From positions 186,001 through 250,000 of the forward strand of contig NZ_JAIOJZ010000001.1 of assembly GCF_020404845.1 (NCBI RefSeq): a stretch of 64,000 nt of DNA, in the 5' to 3' direction. Below the pieces are notes generated by a model that made no database searches, was not told the origin of the DNA, and saw only the letters and a program-made list of their open reading frames with translations. Positions 41,969-50,958 of the stretch are shown piece by piece (position 1 is the stretch's first letter; every line of letters begins with the position of its first letter). Source of the stretch: Streptomyces hyderabadensis (GTDB taxonomy: Bacteria > Actinomycetota > Actinomycetes > Streptomycetales > Streptomycetaceae). The position numbers and the translations under genes are program-made.

Positions 41969-42627
41969 ACCGCATCCTCATCGTCGAGGACGAGGAGCGC
42001 ATCGCCTCCTTCGTCGAGAAGGGCCTGCGCGCCAACGGCTTCACCACCACCGCGGTCGCCGACGGCGAGGCCGCCTACGCGTACGCCCTCACCGGCGGCT
42101 TCGACCTGGTCGTCCTGGACATCGGGCTGCCCGGCCGGGACGGCTTCACGGTCCTGCGGGAGCTGCGCGAGGCCCGGGTGACGACCCCGGTGATCGTGCT
42201 GACCGCCCGGGACTCGGTACGGGACACGGTGGCCGGTCTGGAGGGCGGCGCCGACGACTGGATGACCAAGCCGTTCCGCTTCGAGGAACTGCTCGCCCGG
42301 GTGCGGCTGCGGCTGCGCACGGCGGCCAGGGCGCCGGAGGTGACGGTGCTGCGCTCCGGCGACCTCTCCCTGGACCTGCGCACCCGCCGGGCCCGCGCCG
42401 GGGACCGGACGGTGGACCTGACGGCCCGTGAGTTCGTGCTGCTCGAACTGTTCCTGCGGCACCCGGGGCAGGTCCTGTCGCGGGAGCAGATCCTGTCCCA
42501 CGTGTGGGGCTACGACTTCGACCCGGGCTCCAACATCGTGGACGTGTACGTGCGGGCGCTGCGCAAGAAGCTGGGGGCGCACCGCGTGGAGACGGTGCGG
42601 GGCATGGGGTACCGGCTGCCGGGATGA
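41965..42627 (+). CDS. OmpR/PhoB-family response regulator
   Basis: A 220-residue regulator. The receiver has LIVEDEERI, phospho-acceptor D52 in VVLDIGLPG, LTARD and TKPF. A C-terminal winged helix ends VDVYVRALRKKLGAHRVETVRGMGYRL. It is translated from an ATG inside the kinase stop (ATGA). Putative binding repeats occur upstream of its own operon and upstream of the SLC13 permease. Confidence 0.96.
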   Translation: MNRILIVEDEERIASFVEKGLRANGFTTTAVADGEAAYAYALTGGFDLVVLDIGLPGRDGFTVLRELREARVTTPVIVLTARDSVRDTVAGLEGGADDWMTKPFRFEELLARVRLRLRTAARAPEVTVLRSGDLSLDLRTRRARAGDRTVDLTAREFVLLELFLRHPGQVLSREQILSHVWGYDFDPGSNIVDVYVRALRKKLGAHRVETVRGMGYRLPG

Positions 42628-42639
42628 CCGGCTTTCGCG

Positions 42640-42683
42640 TGAAGTTTCCTTCATGTCGGGCTCATTGAGGACTCACCGCCCGG
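42640..42683 (+). promoter_or_regulatory. 11-bp direct repeats before permease gene
   Basis: Four consecutive 11-base units, TGAAGTTTCCT, TCATGTCGGGC, TCATTGAGGAC and TCACCGCCCGG, end 17 bases before the permease GTG. The first three align in sequence and spacing with the repeats at 40200-40232. Most simply they are sites for the response regulator encoded just upstream. The promoter itself was not recognised. Confidence 0.55.
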
Positions 42684-42699
42684 AAGAACCCTCGATGGC

Positions 42700-44115
42700 G
42701 TGACGTTGAACCTCCGCCTCGGGGCGGCCCTGTGCGCGGCGCTGTCCCTGTGCGCGCTGCTGGCGGTCCCCGCCAACTTCCCCGCCCTGGGCGGCGACGC
42801 GCGCCTCACCCTCGCCGTGTTCGCGCTGGCCACCTGCGCCTGGATCGGTACGCCGATCGACGACACGTACATCGCGCTGGGCGCCGGACTGGCGCTGACC
42901 GCGACCGGCGTCATCAGCAGCGACACCCTCTTCGGCACCCTCGGCGAAGACACGGTGTGGCTGCTGATCTGCGCCTTCGTACTGGCGGCCGCGGTCGCCC
43001 GGACGGGGCTCGCGGGGCGGGCCGCGGCGTTCCTGGTGGGCGGGGCGCGCACGGTGCGGCAGTTGGTGCACCTGACGACGGCCGCGCTGGTCGTCACGGC
43101 CTTCGCGGTGCCGGCCACCTCGGGCCGGGCGGCGCTCGCGCTGCCGGTGTTCCTCGCCCTCGCCAAGGCGCTCGCCGACCGGAAGCGACTGGTCGTGATG
43201 CTGGCGCTGCTGTTCCCGACCGTGATCCTGCTGTCGGCGGTGGCGACCCTGATCGGCGCGGGCGCGCATCTGATCACGGTGTCGGTGCTGTGGGAGGCGA
43301 CCGGGGACCGGATCGGCTTCACCCAGTGGCTGCTGCTCGGCCTGCCGCTGGCGGTCGCCTCCTCCCACCTCGCCGCCGAGACGGTCCTGCTGACGACCAC
43401 GCGGCGCGCGGACCGCGCGGGCCCCGTCCACATCCGTGCCGAGGAGATACAGCGGCACAGCGAGAGCCCGGTCACCGGGCCGTGGACGCAGGCGGAGAAG
43501 CGCTGCGCGCTGCTGCTGGCCACGGTGGTGGCCCTGTGGTGCAGCGAGCCCCTGCACCGGGTCTCCCCCGCCGTCGTGGCGCTGATCGGCGCGGTCGTCG
43601 CGTCCTCCCCGGCGCTGGGCACCGTACGGCTCAAGGACGCGCTGAAGACCGTCCCGTGGTCGCTGCTGCTGTTCATGGCCGCCACGATGGCGATGGGCGT
43701 CGCGCTGGCCGACTCCGGCGCGGCGAAGTGGCTGGTGTCGGGCCTGCCCGCGGACGTCGCCCCGGGCGTCTTCCTCGGCGTGGTGGTCGCGGTGAGCACG
43801 GCGGCCCACCTGGTCCTGCAGTCCCGTTCGGCCCGCTCCTCGGTCCTGGTCCCGCTGGTGATCGCGGCGGCCGTCGGCGCCGGGGTCAACCCGGTCGCCG
43901 CCGCGCTCGCCTCCACGGCGGCGGCCGGGTTCTGCCACACGCTCCCGGCCTCCGCCAAGCCGGTCACGCTCTTCTCCGACGTCCCCGGCGTCCCCACCTA
44001 CACCCCGCGCGACCTGCTGCGGCTGTCCGCCGTCCTGGCGCCGCTGACCGCCCTGCTCGTGCTGTTCTTCGCCGCCGCGGTCTGGCCGCTGCTCGGCGTG
44101 CCCGTGACCCGCTGA
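42700..44115 (+). CDS. SLC13/DASS-type anion permease
   Basis: A 471-residue protein with eleven or so hydrophobic segments. GALGD-type opening, ALPVFLALAKAL, and a C-terminal PVAAALASTAAAGFCHTLPASAKPV resemble the SNT-like substrate loop of sodium-coupled di/tricarboxylate or sulfate permeases. It imports or exports an anion; specificity is unknown. The adjacent glycerate kinase gene, 10 bases downstream, makes glycerate or a related acid a reasonable guess. The start is GTG at 42700. Confidence 0.85.
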   Translation: MTLNLRLGAALCAALSLCALLAVPANFPALGGDARLTLAVFALATCAWIGTPIDDTYIALGAGLALTATGVISSDTLFGTLGEDTVWLLICAFVLAAAVARTGLAGRAAAFLVGGARTVRQLVHLTTAALVVTAFAVPATSGRAALALPVFLALAKALADRKRLVVMLALLFPTVILLSAVATLIGAGAHLITVSVLWEATGDRIGFTQWLLLGLPLAVASSHLAAETVLLTTTRRADRAGPVHIRAEEIQRHSESPVTGPWTQAEKRCALLLATVVALWCSEPLHRVSPAVVALIGAVVASSPALGTVRLKDALKTVPWSLLLFMAATMAMGVALADSGAAKWLVSGLPADVAPGVFLGVVVAVSTAAHLVLQSRSARSSVLVPLVIAAAVGAGVNPVAAALASTAAAGFCHTLPASAKPVTLFSDVPGVPTYTPRDLLRLSAVLAPLTALLVLFFAAAVWPLLGVPVTR

Positions 44116-44125
44116 AGGAGCCCCC

Positions 44126-45391
44126 GTGTCCTCTCCGTACCCCCCGGCCTCTCCGTCCCGTGTACTGAACCGTGTCGTCGTGGCGCCCAGCGGCTTCAAG
44201 GAGTCGCTGTCCGCCCAGGCCGCCGCCGACGCCATCGCGGCGGGCGTCCGCCGGGTGCTGCCGGAGGCCGAGATCGACCGGATCCCCCTGGTCGACGGCG
44301 GCGAGGGAACCGCCGTCGCGCTGGCGTCGGCGACCGGCGGACGGCTGGTCGCGCTGGCCGCCACCGGTCCGGTCGGCGACCGGGTCGGCACCCACTTCGC
44401 GCTGCTCGGCGGCAAGGACACGGCGGTGGTGGAGATGGCCGCCGTCGCGGGCCTGTCCCTGGTGCCCCGCGCCCTGCGCGACCCCGGCGCCACCACCACG
44501 TACGGCGTCGGCGAGTTGCTGCGCGCCGCGCTCGACACCGGGGTGCGGCGCGTCCTGGTGGGCTGCGGCGACTCGGGCACCTCCGACGGGGGCGCGGGCG
44601 CGCTCCAGGCGCTCGGGGCGCGGCTGCTGGACGCGGACGGCTTCGAGCTGGCGCCCGGCGGACGGGAGCTGAACCGCCTGGTCCGCATCGACCCGTCCGG
44701 TCTGGACGCCCGGCTGAAGGACACCGAGCTGCTCGTCGCCTGCAACCCCTACAACGTGCTGTGCGGACAGCGCGGCGTGGCCCGGGTGTTCGGACCGCAG
44801 AAGGGGGCGACGCCCGCGCAGGTCGAGGAGTTGTCGGCCGGGCTGGAGAACTGGGCGCGCGTCCTCACCCGCGACCTCGGCGTGGCCGGCACCGATCTGC
44901 GCACGGGCGCGGGCACCGGTGCCTCCGGCGGTCTGGGCGCGGGGCTCGCCGCCGTCGGCGCCCGGCTGCTGCCCCGCTTCGACGTGCTCCTCGACCATGT
45001 CGACCTGGACGCCCGCCTCGCCCGCGCCGACCTGGTGCTCACCGCCGAGGGCGCCCTGGACCACCAGACGCCGCGCGGCAAGGTCCCGGCCGAGGTGGCG
45101 CGCCGCGCCAAGCTCTCCGGGCGGCCGGTCCTGGCCCTGGCCGGCACGCTCGGCGAGGGAGCGCACGAGGTGCCGGGGGTGGACGCCTGCCACGGGATCA
45201 TGCCGGCGCCGATGGCCCTGGCGGACGCGCTGGTGCGCGCCTCCGAACTCCTCACGGACGCCACGGAGCGGGCGCTGCGGATGATCGTGCTGGGGTCGCG
45301 GCTGCCGGGCCGGGCGGCTCAGGCGCCGGTACCGGCCGCGGGGGCGGCGGAGGTGGTGTCGGGCACGCAGCGCCCGTCCTCGGTGCGGTAG
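44126..45391 (+). CDS. glycerate kinase
   Basis: A 421-residue glycerate kinase of the GlxK/GarK family, phosphorylating D-glycerate (usually to 2-phosphoglycerate). Seen: VVAPSGFKESLSAQAAADAI, LVDGGEGTA, GCGDSGTSDGGAGAL, AGTGASGGLGAGLAA and TAEGALDHQT. The GTG has AAGGAG upstream and lies just after the permease gene, so they form an operon. The last 30 residues (AAQAPVPAAGAAEVV onwards) read into the 3' end of the opposite aminotransferase gene and are unlike a normal C-terminus, suggesting loss of the ancestral stop. Confidence 0.94.
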   Translation: MSSPYPPASPSRVLNRVVVAPSGFKESLSAQAAADAIAAGVRRVLPEAEIDRIPLVDGGEGTAVALASATGGRLVALAATGPVGDRVGTHFALLGGKDTAVVEMAAVAGLSLVPRALRDPGATTTYGVGELLRAALDTGVRRVLVGCGDSGTSDGGAGALQALGARLLDADGFELAPGGRELNRLVRIDPSGLDARLKDTELLVACNPYNVLCGQRGVARVFGPQKGATPAQVEELSAGLENWARVLTRDLGVAGTDLRTGAGTGASGGLGAGLAAVGARLLPRFDVLLDHVDLDARLARADLVLTAEGALDHQTPRGKVPAEVARRAKLSGRPVLALAGTLGEGAHEVPGVDACHGIMPAPMALADALVRASELLTDATERALRMIVLGSRLPGRAAQAPVPAAGAAEVVSGTQRPSSVR

Positions 45392-46698
45392 TTCCAGCGG
45401 GCGCCGTCGCTCACCAGCTCCTTGACGGCGCCGACGAACCGCTCGACGTGCTCGTCGGGGGTGCCGGCGCCGAAGCTGACGCGGATGGCGTTGAGGGACT
45501 TCTCGCCGGGCGCTGCCTCGGGCGCCCCGCACTCGCCCTGGGTCTGCGGGTCGCTGCCGAGCAGGGTGCGCACCAGCGGGTGGGCGCAGAACAGTCCGTC
45601 GCGCACGCCGATGCCGTACTCGGCGGACAGGGCGGCGGCGAAGTGCGAGCTGTTCCAGCCCTCGACGACGAAGGAGAGCACCCCGACGCGCGGCGCGTCG
45701 TCGCCGAAGAGGGACAGGATCCGCACCTCGGGCACCCCGGCGAGGCCCTCGCGCACCTTCCGGATCAGGTACTCCTCGCGGGCCACCAGCGCGTCGAACC
45801 CGGCCTCGGTGAGCACCTTGCAGGCGGAGGCGATGGCGTAGGCGCCGATGACGTTGGGCGACCCGGCCTCATGGCGGGCGGCGCTGTCGTGCCACTGCAC
45901 GTCCACACCGCCGTCCGCGCGCCGGGTCACGCTGCGGCTGGCGCCGCCGCCGGCCAGGTACGGCTCGGCCTCGCGCAGCCAGTCGGCCCGCCCGGCCAGT
46001 ACGCCGGAGCCGAAGGGCGCGTACAGCTTGTGCCCGGAGAAGGCGACCCAGTCGACGTCGAGGTCGGTCACCGAGACGGCGTGGTGCGGGGCGAGCTGGG
46101 CGGCGTCCAGCACGATCCGGGCGCCGTGCGCGTGGGCGGCGGCGGCCAGTTCCCGCACCGGCCACAGCTCGCCGGTGACGTTGGAGGCGCCGGTGACGCA
46201 GACCAGGGCGGGCCCGTACGGCTCCCGTGCGGCGAGGGCGCGCTCCAGGGTCTCGACGGCCTGCGCGGGGGTGCGCGGGGCGTCGAGGTAGGTCACGTCG
46301 GCGTCCCGCCAGGGCAGCAGCGAGGCGTGGTGCTCGGTCTCGAAGACGAAGACCCGGCAGTGGGCGGGCAGCGCGGCGGCGAGCAGGTTCAGGGAGTCGG
46401 TGGTGGACCGGGTGAAGACCACCTGGTCCTCGTCCCGGCAGCCGAGGAACTCGGCGACGGTCCTGCGGGCGTTCTCGAACAGGTCGGTCGACAGCTGCGA
46501 GAGGTACCCGGCGCCCCGGTGGACGCTGCCGTAGTACGGGGCGTAGGCGGCCACGTCGTCCCAGACCCGCTGGAGCGCGGGCGCGCTGGCGGCGTAGTCG
46601 AGCGCGGCGTAGGTGACCTCCCCGCCGGTGACGAGCGGCACGGTGACGTCCCGGCCGAGAACGGGCAGCGGGGTGGCGACAGCGGTGGGTACGGACAT
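45319..46698 (-). CDS. class V aminotransferase (cysteine desulfurase-like), SAM-IV controlled
   Basis: A 459-residue PLP enzyme of aminotransferase class V. YLDAPRT, VTGASNVTGELWP, IVLDAAQLAPHH and SGHKLYAPFG with the Schiff-base Lys (K224) are present. The conserved desulfurase Cys loop is not clear, so it may be a desulfurase, a Cys/selenocysteine lyase or an aminotransferase. The preceding 260 bases form a SAM-IV riboswitch, placing it in sulfur amino acid metabolism. The 3' end overlaps glycerate kinase by 73 bases. Confidence 0.9.
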   Translation of the reverse strand: MSVPTAVATPLPVLGRDVTVPLVTGGEVTYAALDYAASAPALQRVWDDVAAYAPYYGSVHRGAGYLSQLSTDLFENARRTVAEFLGCRDEDQVVFTRSTTDSLNLLAAALPAHCRVFVFETEHHASLLPWRDADVTYLDAPRTPAQAVETLERALAAREPYGPALVCVTGASNVTGELWPVRELAAAAHAHGARIVLDAAQLAPHHAVSVTDLDVDWVAFSGHKLYAPFGSGVLAGRADWLREAEPYLAGGGASRSVTRRADGGVDVQWHDSAARHEAGSPNVIGAYAIASACKVLTEAGFDALVAREEYLIRKVREGLAGVPEVRILSLFGDDAPRVGVLSFVVEGWNSSHFAAALSAEYGIGVRDGLFCAHPLVRTLLGSDPQTQGECGAPEAAPGEKSLNAIRVSFGAGTPDEHVERFVGAVKELVSDGARWNYRTEDGRCVPDTTSAAPAAGTGA

Positions 46699-46740
46699 GG
46701 CGGACTCCCGTGAGGACCAGCGCGCGGCGAGGCGCTGTGA

Positions 46741-46760
46741 AAGAGGAAAAAAGGGGGATG
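46741..46760 (-). promoter_or_regulatory. pyrimidine-rich tract in riboswitch leader
   Basis: On the minus strand the leader contains a CCCCCTTTTTTCCTCTTT stretch 43 bases before the ATG, unusual in this GC-rich genome. It could be the U-tract of a riboswitch terminator, although the stem upstream of it (GGGC with GCCC) is short. Confidence 0.35.
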
Positions 46761-46781
46761 CGGAGGCGGGGCTCTGCGGCC

Positions 46782-46802
46782 CTATCGCATTCGCTGGTTC
46801 AC
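46782..46802 (-). other. possible six-codon upstream ORF in leader
   Basis: A GTG (46802) with GAGGGAG six bases upstream starts the frame MNQRMR and stops at TAG (46784-46782). It lies between the SAM-IV element and the aminotransferase start. The ribosome site is better than that of many real genes here. It may be a regulatory uORF, but nothing in its codons indicates which amino acid would be sensed. Confidence 0.35.
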
Positions 46803-46825
46803 GGGAGACTCCCTCGGACGACCCA

Positions 46826-46850
46826 GGACCCCTGGTTTCGCGAGGGGTCC
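46826..46850 (-). promoter_or_regulatory. hairpin at 3' end of SAM-IV element (expression platform)
   Basis: GGACCCCT and AGGGGTCC pair perfectly over eight bases around a nine-base loop. The 5' arm shares GGACC with the 3' end of the aptamer (46846-46850), so formation of this stem and of the aptamer pseudoknot may be alternatives. Confidence 0.5.
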
Positions 46851-46962
46851 GCGCTTGCCGTGGACCTTGCTGTCCACGACCTGGTCTTCACCCGGGGCAC
46901 CCCGCCACGGACGGAGGGTTGCCGGACAGTCGGCCGGGGCCTCGTGACTGTCACTCATGACC
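46846..46962 (-). ncRNA. SAM-IV riboswitch aptamer
   Basis: On the minus strand the leader reads GGTCATGAGTGACAG, then GGCAACCCTCC, GGCGGGGTGCCCCGGGTGA, GACCAGG, a short variable hairpin (GTGGAC/GTCCAC) and GCAAGCGCGGACC. These are the conserved blocks of the actinobacterial SAM-IV riboswitch in the right order and over about 117 bases. It binds S-adenosylmethionine and usually lowers expression of sulfur-metabolism genes. The regulated gene starts 148 bases downstream. Confidence 0.9.
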
Positions 46963-47070
46963 TGTCGAAAAACCTAGGGGAACTGATCGGCGTCCCGCAA
47001 CCCGAGTCCGGATCGCGGGACGCACGTCACACGGACCGCCGTACCGCTGTACCGCCGGCCGTACTGCCGC

Positions 47071-48135
47071 TCAGGCGTTGCTGACGGCGACCCAGCGCTC
47101 CAGCGCCCGGCGGGCCGCCCCGGAGTCGATCGCCTCGGCCGCCCGGTCCATCCCGGCCCGCAGCCGCTCCGCCAGGGCCCCCTCGCCGGGCTCCAGGGCG
47201 GCCAGGGCCGCCGCCGAGTTCAGCAGGACCGCGTCCCGGACCGGGCCCGTCTCGCCGGCCAGCAGCCGACGGGCGACGTCGGCGTTGTAGGAGGCGTCGG
47301 CGCCGCGCAGCGCCTCGACCGGCACCAGCTCGATGCCGACGTCCCGCGGGTCGAAGGTCTCCTCGGTCACCCGGCCCCCGCGCACGGTCCACACCCGGGA
47401 GGTGGCGGTCGTGGTCAGCTCGTCCAGTCCGTCGTCGCCGCGGAAGACCAGCGACGAGTGACCGCGCTCGGCGAAGACACCGGCGATGATCGGCGCCATC
47501 CGGGCGTCGGCGACCCCGACCGCCTGGGCCTTCACCCGGGCGGGGTTGGTCAGCGGGCCCAGGAAGTTGAACACCGTGCGGATGCCGAGCTGGCCGCGGG
47601 CCGCCGCCACGTGGCGCAGCGCCGGGTGGAACTTCACGGCGAAGCAGAACGTGATGCCGGCTTCCTCGGCAACCTCCGCCACCCGCGCGGGCGTCAGCTC
47701 CAGGTTGACCCCGAGCTTCTCCAGGACGTCGGAGGCCCCGGACGCCGAGGAGGCGGCGCGGCTGCCGTGCTTGACGACCTTGGCGCCCGTGCCGGCCAGG
47801 ACGATCGCCGACATGGTGGAGATGTTGACCGTCTTGGCGCCGTCGCCGCCGGTGCCGACGATGTCGACGGTCTCCCCCGGCACCTCGATCACGTTGGCGT
47901 GGTCGTACATCGTGCGGACGAGGCCGGAGATCTCCTCGACGGTCTCCCCCTTGGCCCGCAGGGCCACGGCGAAACCGGAGATCTGCGCGTCGGTCGCCTC
48001 ACCGCGCATGATCACGTCCAGCGCCCAGGCGGTGTCGTCCGCGCTCAGGTCGCGGCCGTCCAGCAGTCCGTTCAGCAGGGCGGGCCAGGAGCGGTCCGCC
48101 GTGGTGTCGCCTCCAGCGGGGGTCACAGCGCTCAT
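47071..48135 (-). CDS. trpD: anthranilate phosphoribosyltransferase
   Basis: A 354-residue TrpD, transferring phosphoribosyl from PRPP to anthranilate, the second committed tryptophan step. Seen: [18 protein letters not shown] (PRPP loop), [47 protein letters not shown] and [11 protein letters not shown]. The ATG follows TCAGGAGCGGCT. In this genus trpD is apart from trpE; both are single genes in this window. A strong terminator lies between it and the qcr genes. Confidence 0.96.
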   Translation of the reverse strand: MSAVTPAGGDTTADRSWPALLNGLLDGRDLSADDTAWALDVIMRGEATDAQISGFAVALRAKGETVEEISGLVRTMYDHANVIEVPGETVDIVGTGGDGAKTVNISTMSAIVLAGTGAKVVKHGSRAASSASGASDVLEKLGVNLELTPARVAEVAEEAGITFCFAVKFHPALRHVAAARGQLGIRTVFNFLGPLTNPARVKAQAVGVADARMAPIIAGVFAERGHSSLVFRGDDGLDELTTTATSRVWTVRGGRVTEETFDPRDVGIELVPVEALRGADASYNADVARRLLAGETGPVRDAVLLNSAAALAALEPGEGALAERLRAGMDRAAEAIDSGAARRALERWVAVSNA

Positions 48136-48202
48136 AGCCGCTCCTGAATCGTGTGTGTCGTCGACGGGATCGTGCTCCCACCCTATCCAGCCCCGGGCAC
48201 GG

Positions 48203-48240
48203 CGAAGGGCCCCGTCCGCAGACCGGAACGGGGCCCTTCG
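48203..48240 (-). terminator. strong hairpin terminator after qcrB
   Basis: A perfect 13-bp stem (48203-48215 with 48228-48240) with a 12-base loop starts 26 bases after the qcrB stop. It separates the respiratory operon from the downstream trpD gene on the same strand. Confidence 0.85.
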
Positions 48241-48265
48241 ACCGTGGTGTGGCGACGCTGGAGGG

Positions 48266-49900
48266 TCAGTGGTGGCCGTGGCCGCTCGTGATCTCCTTGT
48301 ACTCCTCGACGGTCGGCTTCGGAATCTGCGACTCCTCGCCGTAGTAGGCCTCGCTGAGCTTGGCGCGGAGCTTCTGCGTGCCCGTCGCCTTGCGCTCGAC
48401 GCCGTTCTCGTCGACCGTCGGGCCGATCTCGGCCGGCTTGTACTGCTCGTGCGCCGTGAGCGTGTGCAGCTGCTCCTGGCTGAGCGGCTCGTGCACCTCG
48501 ATGAACTCACCGTGCGGCAGGCGCTTGATGATGCCGGACTCGCGTCCGTGCAGCACCTTGTCCTTGTCGCGGCGCTGGAGGCCGAGGCAGATCCGCTTGG
48601 TGACGATGAAGGCGACGACCGGGCCGACGAAGAACGCGACGCGGACGAACCAGGTGATCGCGTTGATCGACAGGTGGAAGTGCGTGGCCCACAGGTCGTT
48701 GCCGCCACCGATCAGCAGCACGAAGTAGACGGTCAGCCAGGCGACACCGAAGGCCGTGCGGGTCGGGGCGTTGCGCGGGCGGTCCAGGATGTGGTGCTCG
48801 CGCTTGTCGCCGGTGACCCAGGACTCGATGAACGGGTAGACCGCGATCGCCGCCAGGACCAGCGGGAAGATCAGCAGCGGGACGAACACGCCCAGGACCA
48901 GTGTGTGGCCCCAGAAGTTGATCTCCCAGCCAGGCATCACTCGGATCAGGCCCTCGGAGAAGCCCATGTACCAGTCCGGCTGGGCGCCGGTGGAGACCTG
49001 GTCGGGGCGGTAGGGACCGATGGCCCAGATCGGGTTGATCGTGGCGATGGCCGAGACGACGGCGATCACACCGAAGACCAGGAAGAAGAAGCCTCCGGCC
49101 TTGGCGGTGTACACCGGCAGCAGCGGCATGCCGACGACGTTCTTGTTGGTCTTGCCGGGACCCGCGAACTGCGTGTGCTTGTGGTAGAAGACCAGGATCA
49201 GGTGGCCCACCAGCAGGCCGAGCATGATGCCCGGCAGCAGCAGGATGTGGATCGAGTAGAACCGGGACACGAAGTCGTGGCCGGGGAACTCCCCGCCGAA
49301 GAGGAAGAACGAGATGTACGTGCCGACGATCGGCACGGACAGGATCGCGCCCTCCATGAAGCGGATACCGGTGCCCGAGAGCAGGTCGTCCGGGAGCGAG
49401 TAACCGGTGAAGCCGGTGAACATGCCGAGGACGAGCAGCAGGAAGCCGAACAGCCAGTTGACCTCGCGCGGCTTGCGGAACGCGCCGGTGAAGAAGACGC
49501 GCATCATGTGCACGAACATGCCGGCCAGGAAGATCAGCGCGGCCCAGTGGTGGATCTGCCGGATCAGCAGACCGCCGCGGACGTCGAAGCTGATGTCCAG
49601 AGTGGAGGCGTACGCCTCACTCATCATCTGGCCCTGCAGCGGCACGTACGAGCCGTGGTACTCGACCTCGGCCATCGACGGGTGGAAGAACAGCGTCAGG
49701 TACACACCCGTGAGGATGATGATGATGAAGCTGTAGAGGCAGACCTCACCCAGCATGAACGACCAGTGGTCGGGGAAGATCTTGCGCATGTTGGCCTTGG
49801 CCAGGGAGTAGATCCCCAGCCGGCCGTCGGCCCAGTCGGCGACGCGCTCGCCGGCCGGTGCCTTCCCGCGCGAGCGGGGTTCGTTGGCTGCAGTACTCAT
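48266..49900 (-). CDS. qcrB: cytochrome bc1 complex cytochrome b subunit
   Basis: A 544-residue membrane protein, the quinol-oxidising di-haem subunit of complex [23 protein letters not shown] and [23 protein letters not shown] carry the haem His pairs; the Qo-site PDWY motif is in [10 protein letters not shown] (classical enzymes have PEWY). Eight membrane helices, then a C-terminal extension of about 110 residues typical of actinobacterial QcrB. The ATG overlaps the qcrA stop (ATGA). Confidence 0.98.
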   Translation of the reverse strand: MSTAANEPRSRGKAPAGERVADWADGRLGIYSLAKANMRKIFPDHWSFMLGEVCLYSFIIIILTGVYLTLFFHPSMAEVEYHGSYVPLQGQMMSEAYASTLDISFDVRGGLLIRQIHHWAALIFLAGMFVHMMRVFFTGAFRKPREVNWLFGFLLLVLGMFTGFTGYSLPDDLLSGTGIRFMEGAILSVPIVGTYISFFLFGGEFPGHDFVSRFYSIHILLLPGIMLGLLVGHLILVFYHKHTQFAGPGKTNKNVVGMPLLPVYTAKAGGFFFLVFGVIAVVSAIATINPIWAIGPYRPDQVSTGAQPDWYMGFSEGLIRVMPGWEINFWGHTLVLGVFVPLLIFPLVLAAIAVYPFIESWVTGDKREHHILDRPRNAPTRTAFGVAWLTVYFVLLIGGGNDLWATHFHLSINAITWFVRVAFFVGPVVAFIVTKRICLGLQRRDKDKVLHGRESGIIKRLPHGEFIEVHEPLSQEQLHTLTAHEQYKPAEIGPTVDENGVERKATGTQKLRAKLSEAYYGEESQIPKPTVEEYKEITSGHGHH

Positions 49901-50958
49901 CCGCGCTCCCAGTAAGCAGGACCGACGGGCTCCTCGAAGTCGCCGAGCGCTTCGAGGTAACCCTCGTCGTTCACGCCGATGCGCAGCTGCGGCAGGGCGT
50001 GACCGGCGGGACCGAAGATCACCCGGGCACCGTCGGCAAGGTCGAAGGTGGACTGGTGGCAGGGGCAGAGCGCGTGGTGCGTCTGCTGCTCGTACAGGGA
50101 GATCGGGCAACCGACGTGGGTGCAGATCTTCGAGTACGCCACGATGCCCTCGTGCGACCACTCGAGCTCGCGCTTGTCCTTGATGGAGTCCGGCTCCAGC
50201 CGGATGATCATCAGGGCGGCCTTGGCGATCTCGTTCTGGAAGTCCTCGTCGTGCTCCTCCAGGCCCTCGGGCATGGCGAAGGTGAGCGAGCCCACCGCGA
50301 CGTCGGAGGGACGCAGCGGCTCGTTGGTGTTCATGTTGACGAGGAGCTTGCCCTTGGACCACAGGGTGTGGCGGAGCTTGGTCCCGGGCAGCGGACCGAG
50401 GTCGCGCAGCAGGACGACGCCGGAGAGCGGCACCAGGGTGAGCGCGCCCAGCATCGTGTTGCGGATCAGCTTGCGGCGTCCGATCACGGACTCCTTGGCA
50501 CCCTGCTTGAAGTCCGCGTGGACCTTGGCACGGACCTCGGGGGATGCCTCGATCGGGTGGCGCTCGTCGGCGACCTCCTCATCGGACATCAGGGTGCGGG
50601 CCCAGTGGACCGCGCCGGCGCCGATGGCGAACAGCGCGACGCCGAGCGTCATGCCGAGCGCGAAGTTCAGCGCACTGATGTGACCGAGCGGGAAGATGTA
50701 GACCGACTTGTCGACCGGGATCGCCACGAACGAGGCGATGAAGCCGATGGTGGCCAGCATCGACAGCGTGAACAGCAGGGCGACCGTGCGCTCGGACCGC
50801 TTGGCGGCCCGCTCGTCGACGTCCTGGACCCGCGGCTCGTGGGGCGGCAGCCCCGGGTCGGCGAACGGGTTCGTCTCGTCCGCGGGCCGGGCGGCCGCGC
50901 CGTGCGGGCGGTCCTGCTCTGCCGGCAGCTTCTCTTCTGGAATGTCTTGGCTACTCAT
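49897..50958 (-). CDS. qcrA: cytochrome bc1 complex Rieske iron-sulfur subunit
   Basis: A 353-residue Rieske protein. CTHVGCP and CPCHQSTFD (about residues 277-300) bind the [2Fe-2S] cluster. Three membrane helices precede it rather than one, the actinobacterial arrangement. It passes electrons from quinol to the di-haem cytochrome c subunit. Coupled on both sides by four-base overlaps (with qcrC upstream and qcrB downstream). Confidence 0.98.
   Translation of the reverse strand: MSSQDIPEEKLPAEQDRPHGAAARPADETNPFADPGLPPHEPRVQDVDERAAKRSERTVALLFTLSMLATIGFIASFVAIPVDKSVYIFPLGHISALNFALGMTLGVALFAIGAGAVHWARTLMSDEEVADERHPIEASPEVRAKVHADFKQGAKESVIGRRKLIRNTMLGALTLVPLSGVVLLRDLGPLPGTKLRHTLWSKGKLLVNMNTNEPLRPSDVAVGSLTFAMPEGLEEHDEDFQNEIAKAALMIIRLEPDSIKDKRELEWSHEGIVAYSKICTHVGCPISLYEQQTHHALCPCHQSTFDLADGARVIFGPAGHALPQLRIGVNDEGYLEALGDFEEPVGPAYWERG

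Noticed and set aside
42673..44745. Long minus-strand frame opposite the permease
   Set aside because: Composition is Arg/Gln/Gly-rich, whereas the plus strand gives a regular polytopic membrane protein.
44126..45391. Frameshift in glycerate kinase as the reason for the odd C-terminus
   Set aside because: All kinase motifs are in one frame up to the extension; loss of a stop is a simpler reading.
46710..47084. Plus-strand reading frames in the riboswitch region
   Set aside because: The region matches SAM-IV RNA on the minus strand; the plus frames have no ribosome site or protein-like composition.
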